A stretch of 64,000 bases of DNA from Pteria penguin (GCA_035048485.1 CM068587.1:55299501-55363500); one strand, 5' to 3'; positions 12,241 through 25,860 are shown, counted from the first letter of the stretch. Program-made: numbers and translations. The notes: generated by a model from the sequence alone, not told the origin.

Positions 12241-12523
12241 TTGATTGATTGACTGATTTTTGTTTTACGTAACTCCACGATTATTTCAGGTATATGGTGA
12301 CGGCATCTACCTGATGCATTAAATGGCGATATATACTTTTGCAACGGACCCAGCAGGTGCAGTGAGGGATCTTTTACGTGCCACATCTATCGTGACACGT
12401 GACCTCGGTTTTTTCTGTCTCAGCCGAACGAAAGAACACCGGTGTTCCCACGGCGCGGGAGTCGAACCCGGGACCTCTTGGCCACAAGTAGAGCACCTCA
12501 TCCATCGAGCCACATCGGCTTTT
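12241..12523 (-). mobile_element. Family-1 SINE, near complete
   Basis: The forward strand shows the reversed tail (TTGATTGATTGACTGATT), then the core (GTGAGGGATCTTTTACGTGCC), then the B box at 12459-12467 (GAGTCGAAC), ending in the reversed head near CACATCGGCTT. The A-box region is slightly diverged. No TSD identified. Confidence 0.88.
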
Positions 12524-12545
12524 CTTTTATATGAACACCTTCTTA

Positions 12546-12697
12546 TGTGACACGTTAGATTTTGTCTCGCCTGAAAGAGAACAACGTGTAATATGACACA
12601 TTATTTTGTCTCACACGAAAGAAATATTGTTGGGGTTCGAACCTGAGACCTCTCGATCGTAAATCAGGAACTTTACCAACTGAGTAAAACCGACGTA
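12546..12697 (-). mobile_element. SINE fragment with two-unit core duplication
   Basis: The reverse strand shows a head with a good B box (12633-12643, GGGTTCGAACC forward). Next to it are two tandem copies of a 46-bp segment (TGACAC at 12548 and 12594; TTTTGTCTC...CGAAAGA in both). The duplicated word matches the CTGTCTCATCCGAAAGA part of the SINE core. Confidence 0.65.
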
Positions 12698-12699
12698 AA

Positions 12700-15519
12700 G
12701 AAACCGCAAAACAGATAAGATTTTTATCTTCCGGCTGGAACGCAGGGTTGGTGGTAAGTTACAGACTTGCCTATCGTCATATGCCTGATCATGCTTGATG
12801 TAAAGCTAAACAAACGTATTCTGATCACGAAACAAGCGCAACAAATCTAGGGTAAAACACCGACATTATATATCTATATTATTAAAATAAAATAGATAAA
12901 TAAATAAAATAGAGCAGAACAAATAGGTAAATAAATAAACAAATGAATGTAAAAAGATAAATAAAGATAGATAAGAAGGTTTATGGTACATTGATGTATT
13001 GTATTCTATTTATTGTGTCCACGGTCTGAAAAATCCGGAGGAGGCATCTAGCGTCTGTATCGTCCGTTGGTCTGTCTGTTTGTCCGTTAGTTTGTACTTC
13101 ATTTTGTCTCCTTTGAAGAAAGATGCAACACCTTCTTTATCTTGAACACTAAACTCACCAAAATCTATATCTAGGACATTTCAAAATTTTATACAAAGCT
13201 ATAATATCTTTTTCTTATTAGCGCCCGCTTTGTGATGCCTGCCTACAAATTTGTTGGGTATCGGGGGCATCTGTGTTACACAAACAAATCTTTTTGTTAT
13301 GGCCAAAATTTGTTTCATTTTAAAAACTTCACACCCGGTATCATTTCATACAAAGTTCCTAGGTGAGATGGAGGAGACCAAAGTATGGAGGGAGTCAGTG
13401 ACGGATCCCGCATGCTCCCCCCCCCAATTCCCTTGGTATCCGTTTGCTATCAGGTGAGTGTTTAGTAGTGGACGATACTGGAATACCATGATGAATCAGA
13501 CACGAATACCGATATTTTGCTCAGAAGAGGTCCTCACTAGACAAATTTTCATCCATGCATGGGAATCAGCAAATTTCCGCAGATCCACGTTCAAACTCAC
13601 CAACGTGCATAAAACGGGAATCGAACTTACTGGTCTACTATGAAAAGCCAAAATGAAATACCGCGCAACATGCCTTCATCGAGACTCTCTATCAAACAAA
13701 GCCGGTAGATTATACTGTATAGATTACAGTATAAATTCTGAAACGGAAGTAAGGTTGGGAGTTCGAATCTGAAGTCATTACCTTGATATTTGAAAGATAA
13801 AACAACGTTAAACATACTCAGAGGAATTGATGTCTGATACGATCAGTATACCTTTTTATCCAAATACTCACGAATATATACACTGTAAACGTGATTCATA
13901 CACGTATATTGCGAGTGTGTATAAAATACAAACCGGAGACGGATTTATTTGGACTGTAACGATGATATGCATGTATTAGCTGTTTTAGTCAAACGTGGCT
14001 TTTTCCTTGGCAGTTAAACGTGACTTGAAGACATCGGGTAGTTTTGGAATAATAAAGCAGGTAGATACCATCTCAAGATCAAAGGAACCCCTACAAGACA
14101 ATCCGAGGAGATAAATATTATCCCCGTTGTAATCGTGTTTAATCCGTTTCGTCCCATAAGGGACGATACCTGGGCAACATTATCTTTTCAAAAGACACGA
14201 AAAGATGAAATGTAAAACGCATGTAAACACGATATAGCTAATCATATAGTGCACTTTTCATGATGAAAATAGAATAGCACTATTGTTGAATAGCACACGC
14301 GCGGCTAAGAATAAGAACAAAACACCCTTAACCGAATAACGAAAATATCTCGCACAAGTACAGCATCCACTCTGATTGACTACGATTTTTCTGATAACAG
14401 GCACTGTGATTTTACATCATGCATACTGACTATTGTATGAAAACGCATAGCGGGATGATGACTTACTTACCAAGTAACGTTTCACATCTTTTTCATTCAC
14501 GGATATAAATCACGTGATTATTAATCATCTTTTCACCTAACCGATCCTTGATAAAGGCTGTGAAGCTCGCGGACCTTTTAGAACCCGGATGTCATGGTTT
14601 GAGGTTTATAATTTCGAGATATTTTTGTACCTGTTTATCATGATGAATAATTTGGATGAGACAGACGATTTGAATATTTTTTTTAATTCACATATTAATC
14701 CTGTTGCTTAATGTTGCGTTTAATGCATTAAAGATTATACTTTACATACCTTGAAAGCGTCGGATGTATGGCAAGTATTGTTACAGCAAATATAAATTTT
14801 TTCTTTCAATATACATATTCTAAAGCAGTTATTATTCATTTCATAAAGCAGGTTTCTAATTTCACCATAACAACTGTCAGCAACAATCTTAAATTACGAT
14901 TTTCTTTTATGACACAAACTTGTTTTTTATGCAGAATTTGAAAGTTAAGATCTGACGAACAAAAGAACGAGGCGCATTCGCGCGTGAAACAAGTCGTTCC
15001 AAATGACAAACGAGATGCAGTAATTGTGATTAAAGCTCATGTTTACATATCACTTTATATTTTGCAAATTCGGTTTGTTATCGGTCATTGAAGCTTTAGA
15101 TTTGTATATCAATATTTAGTTTAGGACGCAATTTGTGTTCTTGTGTCACGCAGAAGAAAATGCGGTACTTCTTATCGCAGGACACATCAGATAAGGAAAG
15201 AATACGACATAAAACAGATACAAGTCGTTATACAGTACAGGTGAAAATCAGAGATGGCTATCTACGCCGACAGAAGCTAAGCAATTTCTATCCTCAATAA
15301 AATAAATTTTCCATGTAAAGAAATTTATTTAACAACGTAATGATCAATAATGACATTTTAATGGGATAAATTATGTGCAAATATATTGTGAACGAATTTT
15401 TAACGTTGAATCTGTTATTATTTTTTGTTGGTTATACTAGGGACCATATGTTAATGGCTTACTTTAAAATGTTACAACACTGTTTAAATTACTTTGAATT
15501 CTCTGAATTTCAGTAGTCT
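12700..15519. other. Unannotated stretch
   Basis: Mostly AT-rich unique-looking sequence. Contains an AAATA/GATA-rich patch (12880-12980), a pyrimidine-rich GTCCGTT/GTCTGTC patch (13055-13100) and a small hairpin with 10-bp perfect arms at 13710-13719 and 13725-13734. No gene seen. Confidence 0.55.
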
Positions 15520-16150
15520 ATGGTCACCCGTCAGTAGTACATGATTATCCATCAGTGGTCCATTATTGTCCATCAGTGGTCCATTATTGTCCATCAGTGG
15601 TCTATGATTGTGGGGTCGATAATTTTCCATCGTTGTCCATTATTGTCCGTTAATCAGTGGCCCATGATTGACCATCAATGATCTCTGATTGTCCATCAGC
15701 GGTCCCCGATTGTCATGTTTTCCATACTTGTCCGTTAGTAGTCCATGATTGTCCATCAGTGGTCCATGACTGTCCATCAGTAGTTCATTATTGTCCATCA
15801 GTAATCCATGATTGTCCATCAGTGGTCCATTATTGTCCATCAGTGCTCCATGATTGACCATCAGTGGTCCATTATTATCCATCAATGGTCTATGATTGTC
15901 TATCTGTTGTCCATTATTGTCCATCAGTGGTCCATGATTGTCCATCAGTGCTCCTTGGTTGTCCATCAGTTGTCCATAATTATCTAGTGATCCATAATTG
16001 CCCATCAGTGGTCCATACTTTTCCATCATTGGTGCATGATTGTCCATCAGTGCTCCATGATTGTCCATCAGTTGTCGATAATTGTCAATCAGTGATCTAA
16101 AATTGTCCATCAGTGGTCCATTATTTTCTATCAGTGGTCCATAATTGTCC
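15520..16150. repeat. 21-bp minisatellite, about 30 units
   Basis: The word CCATCAGTGGTCCATGATTGT recurs every 21 bp with substitutions; GTCCAT is the most conserved part. The 7-codon period leaves a 214-codon reverse frame (15640-16284) encoding repeats such as MDNHGPL. There is no start context, splice signal or domain, so it is not called a gene. Confidence 0.95.
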
Positions 16151-16190
16151 TTAAGATCGGGGCTCCTGTCACGCTCCACCTTCCACTTCC

Positions 16191-16256
16191 AAACCATCGT
16201 CAACCTATATAATGGGCCCAACAAAACCATTGTCAACCTGTATAATGGACCTTCCC
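16191..16256. repeat. Two-copy 33-bp tandem duplication
   Basis: AAACCAT...GTCAACCT(A/G)TATAATGG occurs at 16191 and 16224. It lies between the 21-bp array and a SINE fragment. Confidence 0.7.
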
Positions 16257-16257
16257 A

Positions 16258-16388
16258 AACCACTGAGGGATGGGTAACTGTCACTCGGTTTCGGTTTTAA
16301 CTTTACATCTGAAAGATTATCTGTCAGATTCGAGCCTGAGAACCTCGGACGAGCCGAACACGCTACACAGGGAGCTACGTCGGTTAAA
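16258..16388 (-). mobile_element. Family-1 SINE fragment (head and partial core)
   Basis: Forward CACTGAGGGATGG and CGGTTTCGGTTTTAAC match the reversed core. GATTCGAGCC near 16328 is the reversed B box and GAGCTACGTCGG near 16372 the reversed A-box end. The 3' tail is missing. Confidence 0.65.
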
Positions 16389-16389
16389 A

Positions 16390-18504
16390 ACCAGAAAGAT
16401 CTACACGAAAACTCTCTTTTTATAATTTTTGTAAACCTTAATTATCATTTTAAGGGAATGTTATTGTGTTTGGTCTGATTATTTAATCGTCTGCTTCACA
16501 CAATTAATCTTTTTTTATCCGAAACTAACGTTTTAATATTGTTGTTCAACGAGTTGTAAATACTCATCAAACAATGCTCTGAATACTCTCAAGGAATTCA
16601 TGTATAACCACATCACACCCATCACTTAGCTTGAAATTACCTTAGTTTCGAAAAATCAATAGGCAAGGAAATATTTAGAGAATATTTAAATCAGTAAACA
16701 TATTGCTATCATGTTGCGTTTTCATTTCTACATGAGAGTCTTGTCGTCTAGAAAATGGGGGTAAGACAACAAAATAGCAGACCACGAGCGACTTATCGCA
16801 ACTTTCCGAGCCACAGATTCGAGTAATGATGGAAGACCCGAATACGTATTCAGTTCATATATAACATTACGGGCGTCATACGAAGCATTCGGTGGTACCA
16901 TTAACTGCTTTAATAATGTGACATAAACAGTCAATGGTGTTCATAACCGAGCAAGCACATCTATCACGAAAACCGCAAATACGGTGCGCAATTTCCACTT
17001 AGGGTCTTTGCTCACGAGTATGTATTGCCGCATATCTTCGGGGTCATCGTATAACACATCATCAAGGTTTTGTGCAAATTTCATTTTATGAGAGAACTTG
17101 AGTGATCAAACGTTAAATTGACGACGACAATTTTAATTCCTATTTTCGTCATTCACGAACGATCAATAATGGTATGCCTACAGTTTGTGAATTTGAAAAA
17201 AAAAGTCTGAACCCCATAGCTAGCGCTGCAAGGGAGTGGCTATATATCATCCTTGCTTTCTGCGGACAAACTTTCGACAACTGTGTTGCTCATTTTCACC
17301 AAAGTTTTCAATTAATCAACGCTTTAAGAAACATTTTATTGCAACAATTCCAATTACCGAGCCAAAATCGAATTCTAACCGTTCCCCAGTGGGGCAAAGC
17401 AACACTGATAGTTTCCCCCAATCACGCGTGAAAACGAATTTGAAATTTTCTAAAGGAAGATTATTTACTTCGTGAATTAGAAATTAAGTGGTTTCCATCC
17501 TATTTAGATCCTATTCTTAATATTTCGTACATAGTTAAATCAAAATAATGTCGTGGATTTAACTACTCTATTGCATTTTATAGACAGAGAATGTAAATCG
17601 TAGGGCTTTGAGGGATTAAGGGAAATAACCTACGAGGGCCATTACCTCGGCATTTATTTAGAGAAACTGTGGCTAGGGGCCAGACTTATCCACACAATAC
17701 TTACATCCTATGTATAGGTAAAATGAAGCAGAAATTGAAATTGAACTCAAATTGTAATTTGTAAAATTACACCCAATATACGGAATTCGCGTGGAAAATA
17801 CAATAGGCCTTTATCGTACAGCGTCAGTGCCATGGACGCATTGATTGAAGAAAGATAGTGTTGAATCACTTGGAGTGTAAATAATGTCTTGTCAAATTAA
17901 AAATAAATGGTAGTTTTAATGTTCCTTAAGATGTCAGAGTACATTAAAATCTAACACAATAAATGTCTCTCTAAAATTTACCGTGAGAGAGTGAATGAAT
18001 AAATAATCATTAAGATAAATATAAAGTGATTCAATTTTAGTTACAACTGTTATAATGTGTGGAGAAAGCATTAATATCCTTTCTTCATTCTTCCTTCTTC
18101 CTCTTATTTCTTCTTTTTTTTTCTTCTTCCTCTCGTAAAAGACTGGTCTTTCTTCGCCAAATAGCCATTATCAGCAAATTGATCATTACTTTTCAATGTT
18201 TTAGTGAAAGCATTGGTCGGTAACAACTTTTATTTAAATCTTTTCTGTTTGTCAACTTCTCTGGTAGTAATTCAAAAGTTTACGTCCGGCGATCAACCTT
18301 AATTTGTGACACTGTTGCTGGAAAAGGGGTCTTCCTTAGTAACAAGCAAATTTCTATGTGTACGTTACAAGTTATTATTCATATCACCAAAACTTCAAAT
18401 TGAATAAATAATATTGAAATTTAAAGTCTCACTACAGTGGCATTGCACGTGTAAAGACTGAAGCAAAATTTTCCCAGGCTTTATCCAATCGGTTTGCATG
18501 ATAC
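16390..18504. other. Unannotated stretch
   Basis: No gene or element recognised. A C/T-rich patch (TTCTTCCTTC type) lies at about 18080-18135. Confidence 0.55.
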
Positions 18505-18590
18505 TGTCCTATGACATATTTGAAATATTCTGATATTTAAATATGCATAAAGATTACTATTAATAGTAGTCATTATGCATATTTAAATAT
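18505..18590. mobile_element. Degenerate hairpin element, TGTCCTATGACA family
   Basis: Starts with TGTCCTATGACATATTTG, the same left end as the hairpins at 35464 and 60182. An imperfect palindrome centred near 18560 follows, with the 18-bp perfect arm ATATTTAAATATGCATAA. The right end is lost into a TA tract, so no TSD can be read. Confidence 0.6.
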
Positions 18591-18591
18591 G

Positions 18592-18631
18592 TATATATAT
18601 ATATATATATAGCATTATAATATATATATAA
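18592..18631. repeat. Short (TA)n tracts
   Basis: Two TA runs separated by GCATTATAA, directly abutting the degenerate hairpin element. Confidence 0.9.
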
Positions 18632-18639
18632 AATCGTCA

Positions 18640-19805
18640 AAGATAAATGAATAAATAAATCGCATTAAAATGACAGACTATAGTCCATACGTCCGTTATC
18701 GCCTATTGTTTGATCTTATGCTGAATTCCCACTTCACACATTTTTGTACCTTACCTGAGAAAACAAAAATACAAAATACTGCTTAGGTGCATGGGTACAA
18801 GAGAGACCCTTCTCTGAGATTGTGTGCTGTAAAAGACTGAGTGAGTGGGTACACACATGTACCCGATGCTCTCTCTCTCCATGTTCCCATAGCTTATTAT
18901 ACACTCTCATGAAATATGACTTGGGTAGTTATTCCATTATGACCCTCCACGCACGAAGTTTGTATATTTAATTCACCAAAATAGATACGGAGACGTCTCG
19001 AAATTAGAAGCTTCTTCGTGTAATAAACAACTAACATACAAAAAGATCAACCTGACAATGGGCAAAACTGAAAAGATCATAAAAGGACCATATCGTTAAT
19101 CATACACATAAAAATCAACAGAGAGCAAAATGGGAATTATTCAAGCACACGGAGTTTAATTTTCCAATTTTTCTACAGGTTAAGAAAAATAAAATTGTGG
19201 TGACGAGAATTAATTAGGTGTTTGATTACACGTTTCCGATTTCATGTTGAGCGATAGCCGAACTGTCTACTGCGGTCTTGATCGTATCGATACAGAATGT
19301 AACGGAACATTGCGACCACAGCTCTGGAAAGGTCGCCCCGAGTTCCCTCTGTTCATCGCTGCTGACCCGGATGATAAAATATAATATTGCGATTCACCTC
19401 TGGATTTATCATTCCCTGTGATCATATTTGTTGACAAGTTGGAAAATTGATAGAGATGAGCATGTTGTGGAATTTTAATTATTTATTTAGAGAAGGCATG
19501 TTTATGTTCATGATTATAATTAGGGTGTTTCTGTTAATTAAGATATCACAAGACAAATCAATACTTATTTATGATGACGTTCTTGGTTATATGTTTCCTC
19601 GGCAATGGCCTTGGTAACGCACCGAGTATACACACTGGTGTCGTGTACAATAATAATTGCGAGGGCAATGCTGTGTCGATGTCATAGAGTAAATATTCTC
19701 CATTCGACAATCAGATATGCTAGTAGTCGAACTCATTCTATTCTAGTGACCTTTACTAATTTAATAACTAACATTGAAAAGTTAGAAAAGATAAGTTCTA
19801 TTGGA
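18640..19805. other. Unannotated stretch
   Basis: No gene or element recognised. Confidence 0.55.
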
Positions 19806-19807
19806 AT

Positions 19808-20025
19808 CAGGGGCAATGCAGTTGTTGTACAGTCTAATGATAATTTTAGGTCGATATCATGCATGGTGTAAGGTTCGATTCCCGGTCTTTGCCATTGGGA
19901 AGATTTTTCAGTGTAAATACCGGAGGTCGATTGATCTCTCTGAATTCCCGGTCTCCGACAGCGGGAAAGCCTCCCAAAGTACAAACCGGAGGATGGTGGT
20001 TCTCCCGGATTTCTCCGATTTATTT
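19808..20025 (+). mobile_element. tRNA-head SINE-like element, family 3, with internal duplication
   Basis: A B box (GGTTCGATTCCCGG near 19872) is followed by two related segments about 65 bp apart (ATTCCCGGTCT at 19878 and 19944, each ending in CCGGAGG). The head and following GG(T/C)CTTTGCC segment resemble the sequence at 52195. The family limits are uncertain. Confidence 0.45.
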
Positions 20026-20398
20026 TTAGCATTAAGCATTTAATTAGTACCACAATAAAAAGGTGAAATATTCTCGATATGACGTTAAGACAACAAACAT
20101 TCATTTGCTTACAAACAAAAATCTACAATACGAAAGTAACTGATGCAAAATAACTCTGACGCAGTATCACAACAACCGCGGGAATAAAAGCGATCGATAT
20201 GATGTGTTTGTTGGCGCTAATGGTATTCGATCCAGATTTGACGGAGGAGAGAGGCCGCTGTGAGTTCCAATGCAGCGCTTTAGTTTATTCCGTCAGGGTG
20301 AAAGAATAATGGAAAGTGTATTTAGATTTGAGATGTAGAAATATTACAGATTAATGATGTCGAGTTTTTGACTTGTTTGTTTGGGTTAGGCTTAGACC

Positions 20399-20718
20399 TT
20401 TTACCTCACACCAAGCTTATTGCACTTATTTTATAACGGCACCTGCCTGGTGCAGTGCACAGAAATTTAGACCTTTGCAACGGACCCACCTGAAGCAGCG
20501 AGGGGTCCTCTACTTGTCGAAGTAAACGTTGTGTCCTTTTCTAACTTTAAATTATTGTAATCTCTTCTCTCTTTAATTTACAATAATTTAAAATGAGTAC
20601 ATGCCTGTAGTTTTTACTATCCTATCCGAAAGACAGGGCACCGATGAGTCACCGATGGGAATCGAATCCGGGACCTCCGTCACGTGCTAAGCACCTAACC
20701 GATTGACCTACGCCGACT
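20399..20718 (-). mobile_element. Family-1 SINE interrupted by a small hairpin
   Basis: Forward strand: reversed 3' region (ACGGCACCTGCCTGG), core (CGGACCCACCTGAAGCAGCG), then an interruption, then the core resumes (TTTTTACTATCCTATCCG), then the reversed B box (GAATCGAATCC) and head ending CTACGCCGAC. The interruption contains the hairpin listed separately. The ATCA tail is not preserved. Confidence 0.8.
20546..20592. repeat. 15-bp hairpin inside a SINE
   Basis: Arms 20546-20560 (TTTAAATTATTGTAA) and 20578-20592 are exact reverse complements with a 17-base loop. Intact SINE copies lack this sequence, so it is an insertion, though its exact borders and TSD could not be fixed. Confidence 0.7.
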
Positions 20719-23700
20719 CAGGGACTTTCAAGCCTGCTACTTCCGACTTATGACACATATGGTCATTTCCAAAGTTACAGCTGTGAATCGTGAAATATTG
20801 AGCACGTGACTGGCAGTCATGTGATCATTTCTAATTATTCCAAACAAGCAGTTTCCAAAAGATAATATTACAGGAAATATAATTCTGTTTGCGTGAGGTT
20901 TTGACAAATTGAAAAATCATACATATGTAAACCGGCCTTAAAAGGGGTTTGATGCTTATGTGTAGGGGGTGTGATTATTGAAGAAGGGTGTGGCCAAGGT
21001 TTTTTTTAGTTAACGTGCCCTTGAAAAGACGAATATTTGATATTCTGTTTTCTAACAAAGGAACTAAAAATACCAGAAGACGAAAAAATCGGTTCCTTAT
21101 TTACCCTAAATGTTTTTCAGTTTTGATTTGATTTGATATGTTTTTTTGTGTTCCATCAGGAAATATAATAATTGAATTGCTAGGTAATATAGATACCTCT
21201 AGCTTTATACAAACACTTTGTAACTAACAGCGGTAGGTCTCTTCAGATATAGAAGATGGACTGTTTGGCCCAAGGAAAAAATTGGTCTTTTATAGATACT
21301 GTCTATTTTGAACGACGTGTATACACGGCCTATCTCATTCAAATGATCAATATAACTTGATGAGCCGCAGATCACGTCGTTATGTAAATTCAATGACAAT
21401 CTTCGGGTTCAAGTTCTCTTCTCTTACATAATCCAGAGCCATGTCGAAATACTTTATGGGTATGATATATGATACACCCAGATCGTATTTCATACAATAT
21501 TATCGGGCACGAAATACACAAAAACTCGCCCATAGATAAAGAATTATTTAAATTAAGTGGCACTGCGACAGAAGTGTCAAAATGGCTGAAAGCATAACAG
21601 GGAAATTCAGGTTTGAAAGTTGTATACATGATCTACTTGTAATTGAATATATTAAGATTAAAGATAAGAAAATTGGATGGATTGTCTACACCCAAAAGAA
21701 GTCTTTATCCACAACTAATTAAATCAGAATTATGTAATATATGTCCGTCGTGTTTTGTTCATACCGGGAGTAGAGATAGGCATGGGTAAGATTGAGTAGT
21801 TGGATATCTTAGATCTTCAATTGCTTATTTCATTTGAAAATAATATTTATGTGTTTAATACATTGACATATCTTTATATCCCTCGTGGTGCATTGATATT
21901 TACTGCTGATCCCGACGTTTTACATAAACGTTGTAAATTGGCAATGTAAACAAAGAGAACACACGCATGCATTGTTTCGTGGTATATGGCCATCTTTATT
22001 ATGCATTCTTATGTCATCGTATTTTGTTTAGGATAAACATCTAATTGTAAAATATTGTGTGATGTGAAAATGCCAGATCTATAAATATTCGGGAACAATG
22101 GAGATCCCTGCACGACACAACATACTATGGCGGGACGAGATAAGGGGAGATTAAAGCATAACAAAAGTTTAATGACTGCAACTGCGATAAAAAAACAACA
22201 TTAAATAGAAATTGTCCACTTATTCCTGTGAGAAATCTATTGTGAGGCACCTGAATGATCGGTGTGTGATTCCAATTTTAGATGATGAAACATCGAAGTA
22301 GCCTTATTATTTCACCACCTACGTGTGACATGCGACGTTATACCCATATGGGCTCAATTAAAATGAAAATTACATCTCCTTTAAAATAATATCAATACTT
22401 CTATTATAATTATCATAACAATATAATTGTTTCTTGACACAGAATTGTTAATTGATACCGGCGTTATCTTTAAACTCGCTTCCGCTATTAGCTTATTTGT
22501 CTTTTTGCGCTTTATGGATAACGAAATTCGTAAAGCGATACATGCCGACGGTGGCATTTTAAAGACCTTATGGGAGTGCACTGCAATTCCTGAGTAGACT
22601 TCAATTGTCATCAATTCTTTTTATTCTATTTAAGTTTTAACCAGATCTAAATAGAGCCAAAACCGCAAAACATCAAACGGACTGCATTCTAAAAATAGAA
22701 TTGGAAACAAAAATGGCGTTCTTATCTACAAGCACAAATGATAAATAATGGATTATGTTTAATAGGTTTTAATGTGATGAGAAAAGAAAATTGAGTAAAG
22801 CTGCTCATTAGTTTTGAAAATGACCTTTTCTCTATTGTCACTGGCAGATAGGTTTCTCTTCTTATCATGTACTCACAAGGTACTTCGCGCCGGAAATGGA
22901 AAGAATAAAACGAACTGGGTCTAAAAAGCTCGGAGTATTCATCTTCAACTTTTTCACAGTTTGGGCGCCGCTGAGGATAATGTAAATAGCTTTGATAGAG
23001 GAAATCCTTTCACAAATCTTTGTGGTGTTTCAGAAAATAATTTCTTTACCAAGTTTACGCAAACATGAATTCCTGCTTAACAAACACTCAAAAATATCGA
23101 TTGAAAATAGGTATATTGTCTAATTACAATGTTTGTAAAGTGCAAATGTTGGCGATTCCGATTAAAGTACGCATTACATTGAGTAACAAAAGGGACCACC
23201 AAAATTAATGAAAATGATATGCAGTCTATTGAAGATTTCATGGCTTTCATTAAATGATTATACGGTAGACTAAGGAAATCGACGCCACAGTCATATGTGT
23301 ATTGTAATATTGTGGTAAGGTCAAGGTTAGGGGTGGATCTAGACGCTACAGTGAAATGTGTATCGTGATTGTGGTGAGGTCAAGGCGGCGGGTTTTGGGG
23401 TGGATCCAGAGACATTCACTTAGGAAGATTTTCAAACCATCATGTTTCTTGGAGGAAATTGTCTGAATATTTTTTTCTAAATTTTGAAACAAAACATATG
23501 GTTATGTAAAGATATCTACAGTTCAATAGATTTTCTCCAAATTCTCATTATTCTCCTGAATCCGAATTCCATATTGTAGATATTATATATAGTAGATACT
23601 GTTAAACGGAAGTCAAATTCAGGAAAACGCTCAGTAAAACATCCTTCATTTCTAGGACTAGAGCAGTGTTAGGGTTTTGGTTTATCACATACTGGTATAA

Positions 23701-25052
23701 CCAAAAAACAAACAACAAACAAAAAAACCCCCGATTTATAGTGCATTGATGAATATGCCCTTGATCTTTATTCAGTCCTCCGCACTCGGATTTTTTGGAC
23801 CATATCCTAGTTTTATGCCTACAATTCTAAAACCATTTCCGTTTATTTTGTATTGAATGAAAGATCTCTCTCCTCCGGAATGTCAAGTCGACTCCGTTCC
23901 GGAATGGTTTTTGCCGTCAGAATGCAGTGACATGGGTAGTACTCTACAACTGTCTTACAGTGGACTTATTTTTGTGATTTTGACTATAGTGTAGAGGTTT
24001 TTAGTTTATTGAATCATTTTATACGAGAAATATCTGAAGAAGCAGAAGTGTTGAGTTTTCGTTTTAAGCATTTCCGGAAAAAAGATAATAATTTCTTGTA
24101 AACGTCAACGTATCAGAACTACGTAAAGATGATCTATTCAAAGTCCGATAAGCCATGGGATCAAAGACCTAATACCCCACGGTCTATCTGTGGGACCTGA
24201 GCAGAGGTCAAATCTTTTGTGCCATTATTCTTATGATAAGCCAAAAAACTGGGGACCCCGCCCCGCTCCCTACGCATGTACATGCACTTTTTCCCGGTTA
24301 TTTTGAATAATCCATTACAACTTTTCAATTTCAGAGCCCAGTGTTTTAAAATGTCAACTATATGTGGTATACTTAAGTATGAATGGGTTTATGAGGTAAT
24401 CAGTCCACGAAATGTCTCGCCTACCAATAGCTCAAGCAAACACAAAAATCAATCACGGATAAATTTAATTTACTATCACCCAATTTAATTTGTTACATTA
24501 TTTTGTGGAGTTTGACCGTTCACAATGCTCGTCTGTGATGGAAAACGTCAATTGTACGAGTTACAATACACGCTCACTCTTAAAACTTGACACCTACGGC
24601 ATTCTGTCAGTCAGTTTATTATCATTTCATTAAAAATCACACTTGACGGAATCAGAACCTTGTCGGCCATCTTTAGATGTATATGATACAATGGATATGT
24701 AATTTTCTCCCCTTTGGTCGTGAACAGTAAGTTCGCGAAAGTCATTAACATTTGTACAATACAAGTACATTGTAAAACTAACGAGATGGGGTAAGTATAC
24801 GATCCGGATATGGTAAAGACGGTTTTTGACCTATGATGAGGTTTGTCGTATTGTTGTCCAATATCACAGTACATAAGAGATCTCTATCAAAATGGCAATA
24901 TCGTAACAGTGATACTAAGATTTAAGCTGGGCAAACTTTGATTTAGTTTATTAATACTAATAGATTTCAACACAAGCACTTGACAGGATAATGACAGTTA
25001 ATTAGCGAAGGATATGACGAATCCTTATCGGGAAAAAATTACGTTCCTGCTC
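20719..25052. other. Unannotated stretch, 4.3 kb
   Basis: The longest featureless part of the window. I see no gene, SINE or array. An A/C-rich patch lies at 23700-23735. Scattered short open frames have no recognisable domain. Confidence 0.55.
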
Positions 25053-25057
25053 TTCAT

Positions 25058-25207
25058 CATTGGCGGATTTAGAGAGCCCCCCCCCCCAATTTTCGCCACA
25101 TATTAACAAGTAAAACTCCATATTTGGCACCTAAATGGCTGAATAGTTTGGCTAATACTTGATTTTCAAATGTTGGCCCCGTTTCGGAAGTTCTGGATCC
25201 GCCACTG
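25058..25207. mobile_element. Short MITE, CAGTGGCGGATCC ends, 5-bp TSD
   Basis: Left end CATTGGCGGATTTAGAG and right end TTCTGGATCCGCCACTG form imperfect inverted termini. TTCAT occurs directly on both sides (25053-25057 and 25208-25212). The 150-bp interior is non-coding and includes a C run. Related copies are at 31100, 46192, 46858 and 51967. Confidence 0.8.
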
Positions 25208-25509
25208 TTCATAATCAATAATGGTGTTCTCAAATTGGGTTATCCAAACTTTATTTCAATGATGACATATTAAATATCTTATATTAATTTTTACACTTGA
25301 AAGGAATCACAACATTGTCAAATGGAATCTGTATGACTGCCTCTTAAACTTGTTTCTAAATATTTTTCAAAATTATCAATATATTGAATATTGAATACAT
25401 CTCTCCGATATCTCAAAACAAATGTCTGGAAAATTGTGCATATTCTAATATATTCATGGGACCGCCGTGATTATCAATCTTGCATAAAGTCAAATCATTT
25501 AGCTAGAAT

Positions 25510-25860
25510 GACAGATGGAACAAACAGGCAGACATAAAACACAAAAGAGACACACAGACGGAATAGACAGGCAGAGATAAAACACAAAAGAGACACACAG
25601 ATACACAGATGGAACAAACAGGTAGACATAAAACACAAAAAGTCACACAGATACACAGACGGAACAAACAGGCAGACACAAAAGAGACACACACACGGAA
25701 CAAACAGGCAGACACAAAACACAAAAGAGACACACAGACGGAACAAACAGGCAGACATAAAACACAAAAGAGACAGACCGACGGAACAAACAGGCAGACA
25801 TAAAACACAAAAGAGTCACACAGATACACAGACGGAACAAACAGGCAGACATAAAACACT
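25510..25860. repeat. Minisatellite with 43-52 bp units, about 8 copies
   Basis: The word GGAACAAACAGGCAGACA recurs, followed by TAAAACACAAAAGAGACACAC. Spacing alternates because some units add an extra CAGATACA segment. Reverse-strand frames rich in Cys, Phe and Val are artefacts of the repeat. Confidence 0.92.

Noticed and set aside
15640..16284. 214-codon frame with MDNHGPL repeats
   Set aside because: Product of the 21-bp period; no independent evidence for coding.
25495..25859. Cys/Phe/Val-rich repeat protein
   Set aside because: Three frames are open across a minisatellite with variable unit length; frame is not kept between units.
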